From Candidatus Aminicenantota bacterium (GTDB lineage Bacteria > Acidobacteriota > Aminicenantia > Aminicenantales > UBA4085), in assembly GCA_003141555.1 (NCBI GenBank), contig PLMN01000019.1, forward strand, positions 124,001 through 188,000: a stretch of 64,000 nt of DNA. Reading direction: 5' to 3'. Position numbers and translations under genes: made by a program. Below the pieces are notes generated by a model. It was not told the origin of the DNA, did no database searches, and worked only from the letters and a program-made list of their open reading frames with translations. Each line of letters starts with the position of its first letter. Positions within the stretch are counted from its first letter, which is position 1. Below, piece after piece: positions 28,050 to 36,218 of this stretch.

Positions 28050-29177
28050 CTATTTTTTTGCGGGGACCGGCGTCTTCGCCGGCGCTCCTATGAAAAAGAC
28101 CATCGTCCCCAGGGCATGGTCGGGATCGTAGAGGTTGATCACGAGCCGGTCTCCCAAGCGGGCGGGACCGGCCCGGAGCTCGCTTCCGGCGTCCTGGGTC
28201 CCGGTCTTGTCTCCATTGTCCGCCTTGAACGCGGCCAGGATCGGCGAGCGCGACGCGGCGACGGCCAGGCCTTCGCCTACCCAGGGGGGAAACGGGCTTT
28301 TCGCGGGAAGCGAATGCCACCAAATCAGGTCTCCGCGACCCCCGTTCAGGCAGAACAGGACACCGTTCGAAACCGTGAAGTACAGCCGGTCGGCGTCCGC
28401 CACGGGGGACGCGGCCAGCGTGCCGCCGAGCCGGAACGTCCAGAGGATCTTCCCGGAAACCGAATCGAGGCAGATCAGGGTCCCATCGGCCCGGCTGGCA
28501 TAGACCCGGCCCCGATCCGCGAAAAGGGGCGCGGCGATCGCCCCCCCGGCATCCCAGGTCCGGAGCCGGCGTCCACTCGCCTCGAGGGTCGAGATCTCCC
28601 CCTCCGCCGTCCCGATCAGGATGTCTCCGGCGACGAGCGCCGGCCCGCCGCGGAGCGTCGTCCCCGGCGTGAACCGCCATTTGTCGAATCCCTGCGAATC
28701 GAAGGCGACGAGATCCACATCGTCGACCGTGACCAAGACGGAGTCTTCCGGACCCCAGGACGCGCCGGCCGTGATCCGGCTCGTGAGGGCGAGCGCCCAG
28801 CGCAACCGGCCGGAGGCGGGATCGAGGAGATAGATCCGGTTCGAAGCGTCGGAGATGAGAAGCCCCTTTCCCCCGAGGGCCGGAGAGCCGAGCAAGGCCG
28901 CCTTGGCGGCGAAGCGCCAGGCGACGGGCGAGGGCCCGGCCGTGAGGGCATAGACGAACCCTTTGTCGGTCCCGAAGAAGATCGAGGCCCCCGAGGTCAC
29001 GGGAACGCCGCGGATTTCCCCGTCGTACGTCAGCCGGAACGCCTCCGTCAGGGGGAACTGGAACACGGGAGTCTTGACTGCCGCCGCGGCCAGGACGCCG
29101 CAGGCCAGAGCGAGACTCCCTTCGACGACCCCGATCCTCCGGACGTTCCTCCGCATGGCTTTCGCACCGCCCATCAT
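28050..29177 (-). CDS. PQQ-like beta-propeller repeat protein, exported
   Basis: A 375-residue protein with a hydrophobic N-terminal signal or anchor (VEGSLALACGVLAAAAV) and about seven propeller blades. Each blade has the Y/F-x-L-D-x-x-S/T-G-x-x-x-W pattern: YLLDPASGRLRWAL, CLDSVSGKILWTF, CLNGGRGDLIWWH. It lacks the C-terminal residues that bind quinone in dehydrogenases, so a structural or scaffolding role, as in BamB-like proteins, is as likely as enzymatic activity. The end is proline/lysine-rich (APAKTPVPAKK). Confidence 0.8.
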   Translation of the reverse strand: MMGGAKAMRRNVRRIGVVEGSLALACGVLAAAAVKTPVFQFPLTEAFRLTYDGEIRGVPVTSGASIFFGTDKGFVYALTAGPSPVAWRFAAKAALLGSPALGGKGLLISDASNRIYLLDPASGRLRWALALTSRITAGASWGPEDSVLVTVDDVDLVAFDSQGFDKWRFTPGTTLRGGPALVAGDILIGTAEGEISTLEASGRRLRTWDAGGAIAAPLFADRGRVYASRADGTLICLDSVSGKILWTFRLGGTLAASPVADADRLYFTVSNGVLFCLNGGRGDLIWWHSLPAKSPFPPWVGEGLAVAASRSPILAAFKADNGDKTGTQDAGSELRAGPARLGDRLVINLYDPDHALGTMVFFIGAPAKTPVPAKK

Positions 29178-29204
29178 AGCACGTTTTGAAAACCGGCCTC
29201 AATC

Positions 29205-29233
29205 TTTACAGCTTTCCGCCAAAATGCTATTAT
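29205..29233 (+). promoter_or_regulatory. Promoter of the 56-codon CxxC gene
   Basis: TTTACA (29205-29210) and TATTAT (29228-29233) lie exactly 17 bp apart. The predicted start point is near 29240, less than 10 bp before the first ATG. Confidence 0.7.
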
Positions 29234-29248
29234 TTCTATCGAATTACC

Positions 29249-29419
29249 ATGGTCAATTACATTCTGCTCTACAAGATCAAGAAAAAGGTCAAGACTATGC
29301 TGAAGGACAAGATCGGCATGGGCGAGATCGCAACGACGCCCAGCTCCTGCATAGACTGCCTAGCGACCGACATCAGCTGGGAGATCTACTACCTGATGAA
29401 GGAAAAGGACGAGGCCTGA
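29249..29419 (+). CDS. Small CxxC protein of unknown function
   Basis: A 56-residue reading frame directly behind a strong promoter. I do not recognise it. It begins MVNYILLYKIKKK and has a central SSCIDC motif and an acidic C-terminus. Third codon positions are nearly all G/C from codon 17 on, as in neighbouring genes, and the surrounding noncoding DNA is A/T-richer, so I consider it real. An internal ATG at 29297 has a better ribosome-binding site (AAAGG) and would give 40 residues. Its stop is back-to-back with the rarA stop inside a 14-bp perfect palindrome. Confidence 0.6.
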   Translation: MVNYILLYKIKKKVKTMLKDKIGMGEIATTPSSCIDCLATDISWEIYYLMKEKDEA

Positions 29420-30742
29420 TCAGGCCCCGCCTCCCTTTTTTCCATCCGCCCGGATCCTGGCCTTGACCGAAACCCACCACTCCATCCGCTTGCGGATATC
29501 TTTTTCGAAGCCCGCGGCACCTGGCTCGTAATACGTCCGGCCCTTGAGCCGATCGGGCAGCGTCTCCATGTCCGTCGTGCCCAGCTCAAAGTCGTGAGCG
29601 TAGGCGTAATCCTGGCCGTAGCCGATCTCCTTCATGAGCTTGGTGACCGCGTTCCGGATCTGGAGCGGCACGGGCTCGTAAGGGCTCGCCTCGACGTCCT
29701 TCATGGCCTTTTGGAAAGCGACATAAGCCCGGTTGCTCTTGGGCGCCGAGCCGAGGTAAATCACGGCCTCGGCCAGGGCCAGCTCGCCCTCCGGCGACCC
29801 GAGGAAGTCATACGCCTCCTTGGCGCGGAGAGTGAGAGCCAGGGCCTGGGGATCCGCCAATCCCACGTCCTCGGAGGCGAACCGGACGAGGCGGCGGGCG
29901 ATGTAGAGCGGGTCCTCGCCCGCGGCGAGCATTCGGGCGAGCCAGTAGAGGCCGGCATCCACGTCGCTGTTGCGCAGGCTCTTATGGAGGGCGGAGATCA
30001 GGTTGAAATGCTCCTCGCCGTTTTTGTCATAGAGGAGGGTGCGGCCCTGGAGCGCCTCCTGGACCTCGTCCGGGCCGATCGTCCCGCCGTGGGTCAGGTC
30101 GGCCGCGATCTCCAGGCTGTTCAAGGCCCGGCGCGCATCGCCGTTGGCGTAATCGACGATGAGCTTCTCGGCCTGGGGATCGAGTCCCAGGCCGCGCCCG
30201 CCCAGCCCCCGCTCCACATTGTCCAGGGCGGCATGCAGAATCCGGCCCAGGGCCTCCTCGGTCAGGGGGTTCAGGACCAGGACGCGCATCCGGGAGAGGA
30301 GCGGGGCGATGACCTCGAACGACGGGTTCTCGGTCGTCGAGCCGAAGAGGAGGATGTCCCCGCGCTCGACATAGGGCAGGAAGGCGCCCTGTTGGGCCTT
30401 GTTGAAGCGGTGGATCTCGTCGATGAAGATGATCATCGGCTTGCCGAACATCTTCCGGTGGTCCTCGGCCCGGGCCATGACCTCCTTGACTTCCTTGATG
30501 CCGGACAGCACTGCGCTGAAGAAGGAATAGGGCATGTCGAAGTGGCGGGCCAGCATCATGGCCAGGGTCGTCTTGCCCGTCCCCGGCGGCCCCCAGAAGA
30601 TGAGTGACATCAGGCGGTCGGCCTCGACGAGCTGGGTGAGGATCTTGCCCTTGCCGAGGAGATGGTCCTGGCCGTAAAGCTCGGCGAAGGTGCGGGGCCG
30701 CATCCGTTCGGCCAAGGGAACTCGCTTTTCGGCCTCGTTCAT
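29420..30742 (-). CDS. rarA: Replication-associated recombination protein RarA (MgsA)
   Basis: A 440-residue AAA+ ATPase acting at stalled replication forks. Walker A is [11 protein letters not shown], Walker B is [10 protein letters not shown], sensor 1 is [12 protein letters not shown] and the arginine-bearing SRMRV follows. The C-terminal MgsA tetramerisation domain has [11 protein letters not shown] and [10 protein letters not shown] use the ATG at MNEAEKR because it sits 6 bp after a consensus -10 box. An earlier in-frame start would lie upstream of the predicted transcription start. Confidence 0.95.
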   Translation of the reverse strand: MNEAEKRVPLAERMRPRTFAELYGQDHLLGKGKILTQLVEADRLMSLIFWGPPGTGKTTLAMMLARHFDMPYSFFSAVLSGIKEVKEVMARAEDHRKMFGKPMIIFIDEIHRFNKAQQGAFLPYVERGDILLFGSTTENPSFEVIAPLLSRMRVLVLNPLTEEALGRILHAALDNVERGLGGRGLGLDPQAEKLIVDYANGDARRALNSLEIAADLTHGGTIGPDEVQEALQGRTLLYDKNGEEHFNLISALHKSLRNSDVDAGLYWLARMLAAGEDPLYIARRLVRFASEDVGLADPQALALTLRAKEAYDFLGSPEGELALAEAVIYLGSAPKSNRAYVAFQKAMKDVEASPYEPVPLQIRNAVTKLMKEIGYGQDYAYAHDFELGTTDMETLPDRLKGRTYYEPGAAGFEKDIRKRMEWWVSVKARIRADGKKGGGA

Positions 30743-30748
30743 GGCCCG

Positions 30749-30757
30749 ATTATAGCA
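30749..30757 (-). promoter_or_regulatory. Extended -10 promoter of rarA
   Basis: On the minus strand the element reads TGC-TATAAT, a consensus extended -10. Only six bases separate it from the ATG, so the transcript should begin at or very near the start codon. No -35 match is evident. Confidence 0.65.
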
Positions 30758-30831
30758 AAAGCCCCCGGCCAAGTCGTCTTGACGGCGAAAATATTACCTG
30801 TTATTGTAACTCCAGCCGCCGGGGCGTTATC

Positions 30832-31194
30832 ATGAGCGATCCGAAACCCCAGAAGATGTTCTTCAAGATCGAGGAAGTCAGCCGCCTGACCCGGATCGAC
30901 AAGGACACGATCGAAAGCTGGGAAAAGGAGTTCCCATTCCTCCAGCCCGGCCTGACCGGGTCGGGGCAGAAGATCTTCCGGGCCAAGGACGTGGAGATGA
31001 TCCGGCGGATCAAGGAGCTCCTCGACCAAAAGAGCGTTACCCTGGCCGGGACCAGGCGGAAGATCGAGGAGGAGTTCGGGCTCAAGCCGCCGCCCTCGGT
31101 CCACCCGGAGAAGCTCATCAAGACCCTCTGGCAGGTCCGGGACGAGCTCCAGGACCTGGCCCGCCAGCTCGGGGACAAGCCAAAAAAAAGCTGA
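30832..31194 (+). CDS. MerR-family helix-turn-helix protein
   Basis: A 120-residue small MerR-type regulator. It opens with FFKIEEVSRLTRIDKDTIESWEKEFPFLQP, in which W-E-x-x-F replaces the usual Y-x-x-x, and KIFRAKDVEMIRRIKELL forms the second helix pair. A basic coiled segment ends the protein. It lacks the effector-binding domain of full MerR proteins. A short MerR gene directly before a proline tRNA is a recurrent arrangement in several phyla. The target is unknown. Confidence 0.8.
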   Translation: MSDPKPQKMFFKIEEVSRLTRIDKDTIESWEKEFPFLQPGLTGSGQKIFRAKDVEMIRRIKELLDQKSVTLAGTRRKIEEEFGLKPPPSVHPEKLIKTLWQVRDELQDLARQLGDKPKKS

Positions 31195-31212
31195 GATTTT
31201 TCCTCGTCTTTT

Positions 31213-31220
31213 GGTATAAT
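31213..31220 (+). promoter_or_regulatory. Extended -10 promoter of tRNA-Pro(GGG)
   Basis: The element TG-G-TATAAT ends at 31220, 17 bp before the tRNA. No good -35 match is visible. Confidence 0.6.
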
Positions 31221-31237
31221 GCGGAAGCCTTTTGCGT

Positions 31238-31314
31238 CGGGACGTGGCGCAGCCTGGTAGCGCACATGCTTGGGGTGCATGGGGTCGGCGGTTCGAATCC
31301 GCCCGTCCCGACCA
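31238..31314 (+). tRNA. tRNA-Pro (anticodon GGG)
   Basis: A 77-nt cloverleaf including an encoded CCA. The acceptor stem CGGGACG pairs with CGTCCCG. The D arm is GCGC-AGCCTGGTA-GCGC. The anticodon stem CATGC/GCATG encloses the loop TTGGGGT with anticodon GGG. The T arm is GGCGG-TTCGAAT-CCGCC. The discriminator is A. Confidence 0.97.
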
Positions 31315-31351
31315 TCTTCTCCCCTGCTCTTCTCGAACCAGGAGATCGGCC

Positions 31352-31588
31352 GTGAAAATCGGCGTCTGCGGAATCGCCTGCGAGGCGTGTCCCCGGATGA
31401 CGAACGGGACGTGCCCCAGCGGGGCTACGGGATGCGTGCCCAAGGACAGCAAGTTCTGCGTGGTCGCGACCTGCGCCTTCCGCAAGGGCGTCCGCCTGTG
31501 CTTCGAATGCGCGGAGTTCCCCTGCGAGACGACGAAGAGCGGTCCGATCGCCTTCGGCTACTGCCAGTATCTGGCGGGAAAGGCCTGA
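31352..31588 (+). CDS. DUF3795-like cysteine-rich protein
   Basis: A 78-residue protein with eleven cysteines in short spacings (CGIACEACPRM, GTCPSGATGC, CFECAEFPC), suggesting a metal or Fe-S binding role. The pattern matches DUF3795-type proteins. The GTG start is supported by an AGGAG site 7 bp upstream; no ATG is available. It lies 37 bp after tRNA-Pro and one base before the cupin gene. Function is unknown. Confidence 0.75.
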   Translation: MKIGVCGIACEACPRMTNGTCPSGATGCVPKDSKFCVVATCAFRKGVRLCFECAEFPCETTKSGPIAFGYCQYLAGKA

Positions 31589-31589
31589 C

Positions 31590-31937
31590 ATGGACAACGT
31601 CAAAGCGACGAAATCAGCGGAGAACCTCAAAGCCCGGGCCCTGGTCCTGGCCGACCTGGCCCAGTATCAGCCCGGGACCATTGTCAGCCGCGAGATCCTG
31701 CGCAAGGCGACGGGCACGGTCAGCGTCTTCGCCTTCGACGACGGCGAGGAGCTGAGCGAGCACACCGCGCCCTTCGACGCGACGGTCTTCGCCCTGGACG
31801 GATCGGCGGACGTCACGATCGCCGGAAAGCCCCATCGCCTGGCGGCCGGCGAGATGATCATCATGCCGGGCGGCGAGCCCCACGCCCTGAAGGCCGTGGG
31901 CCGATTCAAGATGGCCCTGATCATGATCCGGACCTGA
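31590..31937 (+). CDS. Cupin-domain protein
   Basis: A 115-residue single-cupin protein. Motif 1 is represented by SEHTAPFDATVFALDGSADVTI and motif 2 by MPGGEPHALKAVGRF. The metal-ligand histidines are EH in motif 1 and PH in motif 2; some canonical ligands are replaced, so metal binding is uncertain. It starts one base after the DUF3795-like stop. The substrate is unknown. Confidence 0.8.
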   Translation: MDNVKATKSAENLKARALVLADLAQYQPGTIVSREILRKATGTVSVFAFDDGEELSEHTAPFDATVFALDGSADVTIAGKPHRLAAGEMIIMPGGEPHALKAVGRFKMALIMIRT

Positions 31938-31978
31938 GCCGGCGGGAGGACGCGAACCGGTCGACCCCGCGAGTGCCC

Positions 31979-32782
31979 ATGGCCAAGAAAAGCACGCCTG
32001 CCCGAACGCCCGCCGCGCCCCTGATCCTCCTGACCAACGACGACGGCTTCTTCGCCGAAGGTATCCTAGCCCTCTTCCGCGGCCTGAAGGGGTTGGGCCG
32101 GCTGTTCATCGTCGCCCCCGACCGGGAGAAGAGCGCCAGCTCGCTCGCCCTGTCGCTTCGCCAGCCGCTTCGCGTCCAGCGGATCCGGCCCGGCGTCTTC
32201 GCCGTGGACGGAACACCGGCCGACGGCATCTATCTCGCCCTGAAAAAGCTCCTGCCCCGGTGTCCCGATCTCATCGTGTCCGGGATGAACCCCGGCCCCA
32301 ACCTGGGACAGCAGGATGTCGCCTACTCGGGAACGGTAGCCGCGGCCATCCAGGGGACGTTCTTCGGCGTGCCTTCGGCCGCTTTCTCGCTCATCGCCGA
32401 CGCCGACGGCGATTTTCACTATCGGGAATCGGCGGCCCTCGTCCGTGAAATCGTGAAGCGCCTCCTCCGCCGGGGCCTTCCCGCCGGCGTCACGCTCAAC
32501 GTCAACATCCCGCCCCCTCCCGTGCGGGGGCTCCGGGTAACGAGCGTCGGCCTCAAGAACTACGATCCGGAAATCATCGAAAAGAAGGACCCGCGCGGGA
32601 ATTCCTATTTTTGGCTGGGACGGGGGAACCCCCGGGTCGAGGGCGGGCCGTCGAGCGACGTCCGGGCCGTCCTGCACGGCTATATTTCGGTCTCGCCGCT
32701 TCACAACGATTCGACCGACCGCGCGGCGATCCGGCTCCCTCTCCTCCGGGAGCTCGCCGCGGCCTTCCCGCGCCGGGCGTAA
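31979..32782 (+). CDS. surE: 5'/3'-nucleotidase SurE
   Basis: A 267-residue survival-protein nucleotidase that dephosphorylates nucleoside monophosphates. The metal site LLTNDDGFFAEGI near the N-terminus and APDREKSASS are conserved, as are VDGTPADGIYLAL and SGMNPGPNLGQQDVAYSGTVAAAIQG. I use the ATG; an in-frame GTG lies 6 bp upstream. The N-terminus has a short basic and proline extension before the first strand. Confidence 0.95.
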   Translation: MAKKSTPARTPAAPLILLTNDDGFFAEGILALFRGLKGLGRLFIVAPDREKSASSLALSLRQPLRVQRIRPGVFAVDGTPADGIYLALKKLLPRCPDLIVSGMNPGPNLGQQDVAYSGTVAAAIQGTFFGVPSAAFSLIADADGDFHYRESAALVREIVKRLLRRGLPAGVTLNVNIPPPPVRGLRVTSVGLKNYDPEIIEKKDPRGNSYFWLGRGNPRVEGGPSSDVRAVLHGYISVSPLHNDSTDRAAIRLPLLRELAAAFPRRA

Positions 32783-32801
32783 GCCGTCCGGCTCCCCCCG
32801 C

Positions 32802-33458
32802 CTAGGCGGCGGGGCCCGATTTCTTCCCGCCCCGGTGCTTGAGGTATTCGTACGCCATCGGCAGCAGGGAAATGAAGATGATGGCGAAGATGACGAGGGA
32901 GAAGTTCTTCTTGACGAAGGCGAGATGGCCGAAGAAATAGCCGCCGAAGGTGAAGAGGGCCACCCAGCCGACCCCGCCGATGACATTGTAGCTCAGGAAC
33001 TTGAGGTAGCTCATCCGGCCGATGCCCGCGACGAACGGGGCGAACGTCCGGACGATGGGCACGAACCGGGCGATGATGATGGTCTCCGCGCCGTATTTCT
33101 CATAGAACGTATGCGTCCGCTCGAGATATTGCTTCTTGAAGATGCGCGAGTTCTCCTTCTGGAACACCTTCGGGCCGAGGATCTTGCCGATCCAGTAGTT
33201 GGCCGTGTCGCCCAGGACGGCCGCGGCGGCCAGGAGGAGGAACAGCCACCCGATCTTGAGCGAACCCGCGGCGGCGAAGGTCCCCGCGGCGAAGATCAGC
33301 GAATCGCCGGGCAGGAACGGGGTTACGACGAGCCCGGTCTCGCAGAAGATCACGACGAACAGGATCAGGTGGGTCCAGAAGCCGTACGACTGGATAATCG
33401 CGTTGAGGTGCGTATCGAGGTGCAGGACGAAATCGATCACGCTTTTCAGGAAATCCAT
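32802..33458 (-). CDS. DedA-family membrane protein
   Basis: A 218-residue SNARE-associated/DedA protein with five or six hydrophobic segments. Hallmarks are [22 protein letters not shown], the charged re-entrant motif [10 protein letters not shown] and [20 protein letters not shown]. Members of the family are linked to undecaprenyl-phosphate or phosphatidylethanolamine flipping and to proton-motive-force homeostasis. A GGAG site lies just before the ATG. The basic tail is KHRGGKKSG. Confidence 0.93.
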   Translation of the reverse strand: MDFLKSVIDFVLHLDTHLNAIIQSYGFWTHLILFVVIFCETGLVVTPFLPGDSLIFAAGTFAAAGSLKIGWLFLLLAAAAVLGDTANYWIGKILGPKVFQKENSRIFKKQYLERTHTFYEKYGAETIIIARFVPIVRTFAPFVAGIGRMSYLKFLSYNVIGGVGWVALFTFGGYFFGHLAFVKKNFSLVIFAIIFISLLPMAYEYLKHRGGKKSGPAA

Positions 33459-33569
33459 GGCGGCTCCTTTGCCCGGACGAGAGGGGATTATACTGACCGG
33501 TCCTCCCCTGTCAAGGCGCGCCGGCCGCGCCGCGCCCCGGCATTTCTGGTAAGATAGCCCCGCTACGCC

Positions 33570-34571
33570 ATGGACGCAAAGATCCGCCGCATTGAACGGG
33601 CCCTCGAAGCCCTGGAGCCGAAGGAAGCCGACTGCACGATCTGCCCGCGCGACTGCCGCGTGGATCGGAGGAAGGGGCCGGCCGGCGTCTGCGGGAGCGG
33701 CGTCCGGGCGGGGATCTCCACCGGCCTCCTGCATTACGGTGAGGAGCCCGTCCTGAGCGGCCGGGCGGGAGGAGCGCCGGAGGGAAGCGGCGGCGCCCCC
33801 CCCCGCGGCTCGGGCACGATCTTCTTCACGGGCTGCAATCTGAAATGCCTGTTCTGCCAGAACTACCAGATCAGCTGGGAGGGCCGGGGCCGGATCCTGA
33901 CCGAGGACGAGCTCGCGGCGCTCATGCTCGATCTCCAGGCCCGGGGGGCCTACAACATCAACCTCGTCTCGCCGACCCACGTGATCGCGCCCATTCTCCG
34001 GGCGCTTCGCGCCGCCCTGGCCGGCGGCCTGCGGATCCCCATCGTCTATAACTCCAACGGCTACGAGAAGGTCGATGTCATCGAGCGGCTGGCGGGAATC
34101 GTGGACGTCTACCTCCCCGACCTGAAGTATTTTTCGCCCGAAGTTTCGAAGAAATATTCCGGCGCGTCCGACTATTTCGCCCATGCCTCCCAGGCCGTCG
34201 AGGAGATGTTCGTCCAGAGACCCGACCTCGTCCTGGACGACGAGGGCCTCGCCCGGGAGGGACTGATCATCCGCCACCTCGTCCTCCCCGGCCGGGTCGA
34301 GGATTCGATGGCCGTCCTGGATTGGATCGGCCGGACGCTCCCGCCGGACACGGCCCTGAGCCTGATGAGCCAGTATCACCCTTGCTACCGGGCCCCGGAG
34401 GATATCCGCCGGCCGCTCGGCGCCGAAGAGTACCGGGCGGTGGTGGACCGGGCCCGAGCGCTCGGCTTGACTCAGCTCTTCATCCAGCCCGAGGTCTTCG
34501 GGACGGACGACCACCTCGTCCCGGATTTCGAGCGCGGAGACCCCTTCCGCTGGCGGCCCCAGGAAAAATGA
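33570..34571 (+). CDS. PflX-like radical SAM protein (COG1313)
   Basis: A 333-residue radical SAM enzyme related to pyruvate-formate-lyase activating enzymes. The SAM cluster is Cys89-x3-Cys93-x2-Cys96 in [12 protein letters not shown]. An N-terminal cysteine pair region CTICPRDC and CGSG (residues 22-42) may bind a second metal site. It lacks a glycyl-radical partner in the window, so the substrate is unknown. A TAAGAT box lies 14 bp before the ATG and there is no clear ribosome-binding site. The stop is 3 bp from the end of the convergent DUF3014 gene. Confidence 0.85.
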   Translation: MDAKIRRIERALEALEPKEADCTICPRDCRVDRRKGPAGVCGSGVRAGISTGLLHYGEEPVLSGRAGGAPEGSGGAPPRGSGTIFFTGCNLKCLFCQNYQISWEGRGRILTEDELAALMLDLQARGAYNINLVSPTHVIAPILRALRAALAGGLRIPIVYNSNGYEKVDVIERLAGIVDVYLPDLKYFSPEVSKKYSGASDYFAHASQAVEEMFVQRPDLVLDDEGLAREGLIIRHLVLPGRVEDSMAVLDWIGRTLPPDTALSLMSQYHPCYRAPEDIRRPLGAEEYRAVVDRARALGLTQLFIQPEVFGTDDHLVPDFERGDPFRWRPQEK

Positions 34572-34574
34572 CGC

Positions 34575-35396
34575 CTATTTTTTAGCGGCGGGGGCGGCTT
34601 TCGGCCGAGGCAGCTGCGTCTCGTCGAAGCCCAAGGCGAGAGCGATCTCCCGGAGCTTAACCTGGAGGAGCTGCAGGTTTTCCGGCCCCATGCGCAACAC
34701 GTGCTTCTGGGCGGCGCTCAACTCCTCGAGCTTGGAATCGATCATGGCATAGGACGAAATCTTCTTCTCGAGCTCGATGGGCTCGTCCACGACCGGCACC
34801 CTGAGGATCTCGACGATCGCCTTCAGCAGCGTCTGGTGGAAATCTCCCCGGGGGTAGCCCAGCTCCTGGTAGGCCTTCTGGAAGAGCGGCCGGAAGCTGG
34901 CATAGAGGCGGGCGCAGCCGGCCGGGCTCACCGAATCGAGGACGTCGGCGATGAGGTTGTAGCGTTCATAGCTCGCGGGATCGAGGGTGGTCCGGCCGTT
35001 CTTGACGAGCGTCTTGAACGGCCCGCCGAGGGCGAAGGACTCCATCTGGGGGCGCGGGCTCTGGCCGTTGGCGATCGCGTCCACCGCGGCGACGAACTTG
35101 CGGACGAGGTCTTTGCTTCGGAGCCATTGGCCGAAGATCGGGTTGGCCGAGAGCTCGCCCAACAGGCCGCGGACCGCGTCGTCGCTCTTGTCGAGCTCGA
35201 CCGCCAGGCCGGCCAGATCCTTGGCCTCCTTGGCCGCGATCTCGTCCGCGGCGGCCTTCTTCGCCGCCGGGGCCGGCTCCACGGACTCGACGCCTTTCCC
35301 TTTCCCCGAAAAGAAAAAGTACCAAGCCCCCGCGGCGACGATGAGGATGAAGAGGATAATGATGCCCGTTCTGATGACCTTTTTGTCGTCGTCCAT
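34575..35396 (-). CDS. DUF3014-domain membrane-anchored protein
   Basis: A 273-residue protein with one membrane helix (IIILFILIVAAGAWYFFF, about residues 11-28), an Ala/Lys-rich linker and a helical periplasmic domain that matches DUF3014 (LLGELSANPIFGQWLRSKDLVRKFVAAVDAIANG). The ATG has a GGGGGA site 4 bp upstream. An in-frame GTG at 35420 overlaps the previous stop and would add eight residues. Function is unknown. Confidence 0.8.
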   Translation of the reverse strand: MDDDKKVIRTGIIILFILIVAAGAWYFFFSGKGKGVESVEPAPAAKKAAADEIAAKEAKDLAGLAVELDKSDDAVRGLLGELSANPIFGQWLRSKDLVRKFVAAVDAIANGQSPRPQMESFALGGPFKTLVKNGRTTLDPASYERYNLIADVLDSVSPAGCARLYASFRPLFQKAYQELGYPRGDFHQTLLKAIVEILRVPVVDEPIELEKKISSYAMIDSKLEELSAAQKHVLRMGPENLQLLQVKLREIALALGFDETQLPRPKAAPAAKK

Positions 35397-35416
35397 GATG
35401 TCCCCCGCGGATGTCT

Positions 35417-36214
35417 TCACTTGGATTTGAGCAGCCGGATGCTGCCCCGAGGGGCGGAGAGGGTGATGGAAGCCGCCGGCTCCCCCCCGATCCGGGCCTC
35501 GATGTTCTTCGTCGCGGCGCTCGGGCCGAGGTCGAACTCGGACGTCACGGCTCCTCCGGCCGCGGCCTTGAGCCGGGCGGCAGCCTCCTCGGCCAGGAGA
35601 AGGGTGATATCGCCCTCGGCCACCGAGATCGTCACCGCGTCATCAGGACGCACGTCGAGGACCTCGGCTTCGACCGATCCCCGGCCCACGACGAGATCGA
35701 GGGAGCCCGAGAAGTTGTCGACCCGGACGCGGCCCCGCTCGATTTGGACCTGGGCCCGGCCGAAGAGGTCGGCGATCGTGACGTCGCCTTCCTTTCCCCG
35801 GATCCCGTCCAGATTCACGGAGCGCGGGACGTTGACGATGAAATGAAACGACCGGATCTCGCGCTCGCGCTCGGGAAGGTTGGTCCGGATCTTCACCACG
35901 TTACCGGCGCTTTCGACGTCGATCCGGGGCGCGGTCGAGCGGCCGCCGGGCAGCCAGATGCGCCCCCGGAACGGAGCGCCCTCGTCCTCCTCGACCGAGA
36001 CTTCGACCTCGGACCTGTCCCAACCCCGGATTTCGATGTCGCCCATCCCGTTCTCAAGCTGGACCGTCCCTCCCGGTTCCAGGGCCACGACCCGGTAGAA
36101 CACTTCGCCGCGGGACCCGGGATCATCACTCTCGGGCCAGTTCAGGGGGAAGATGCAGGCCGAGGCCAGGGCGACCAAGCCCGCAACAAGCGACAGGGCC
36201 AACGCTCTTTTCAT
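35417..36214 (-). CDS. Lipoprotein with DUF4097-like beta repeats
   Basis: A 265-residue protein with a lipoprotein signal (LVALASAC, predicted lipid-modified Cys20). The rest is a regular succession of short beta strands typical of DUF4097/adhesin-like beta-helix domains: VQLENGMGDIEIRGW, VDLFGR, RVRVDNFSGSLDLVVGRGSV. The domain probably forms a right-handed beta helix on the outer face of a membrane. The start is set by a GAGGTGA site that overlaps the stop of the upstream NHL gene, so the two are coupled. Function is unknown. Confidence 0.75.
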   Translation of the reverse strand: MKRALALSLVAGLVALASACIFPLNWPESDDPGSRGEVFYRVVALEPGGTVQLENGMGDIEIRGWDRSEVEVSVEEDEGAPFRGRIWLPGGRSTAPRIDVESAGNVVKIRTNLPEREREIRSFHFIVNVPRSVNLDGIRGKEGDVTIADLFGRAQVQIERGRVRVDNFSGSLDLVVGRGSVEAEVLDVRPDDAVTISVAEGDITLLLAEEAAARLKAAAGGAVTSEFDLGPSAATKNIEARIGGEPAASITLSAPRGSIRLLKSK

Positions 36215-36218
36215 GGTA

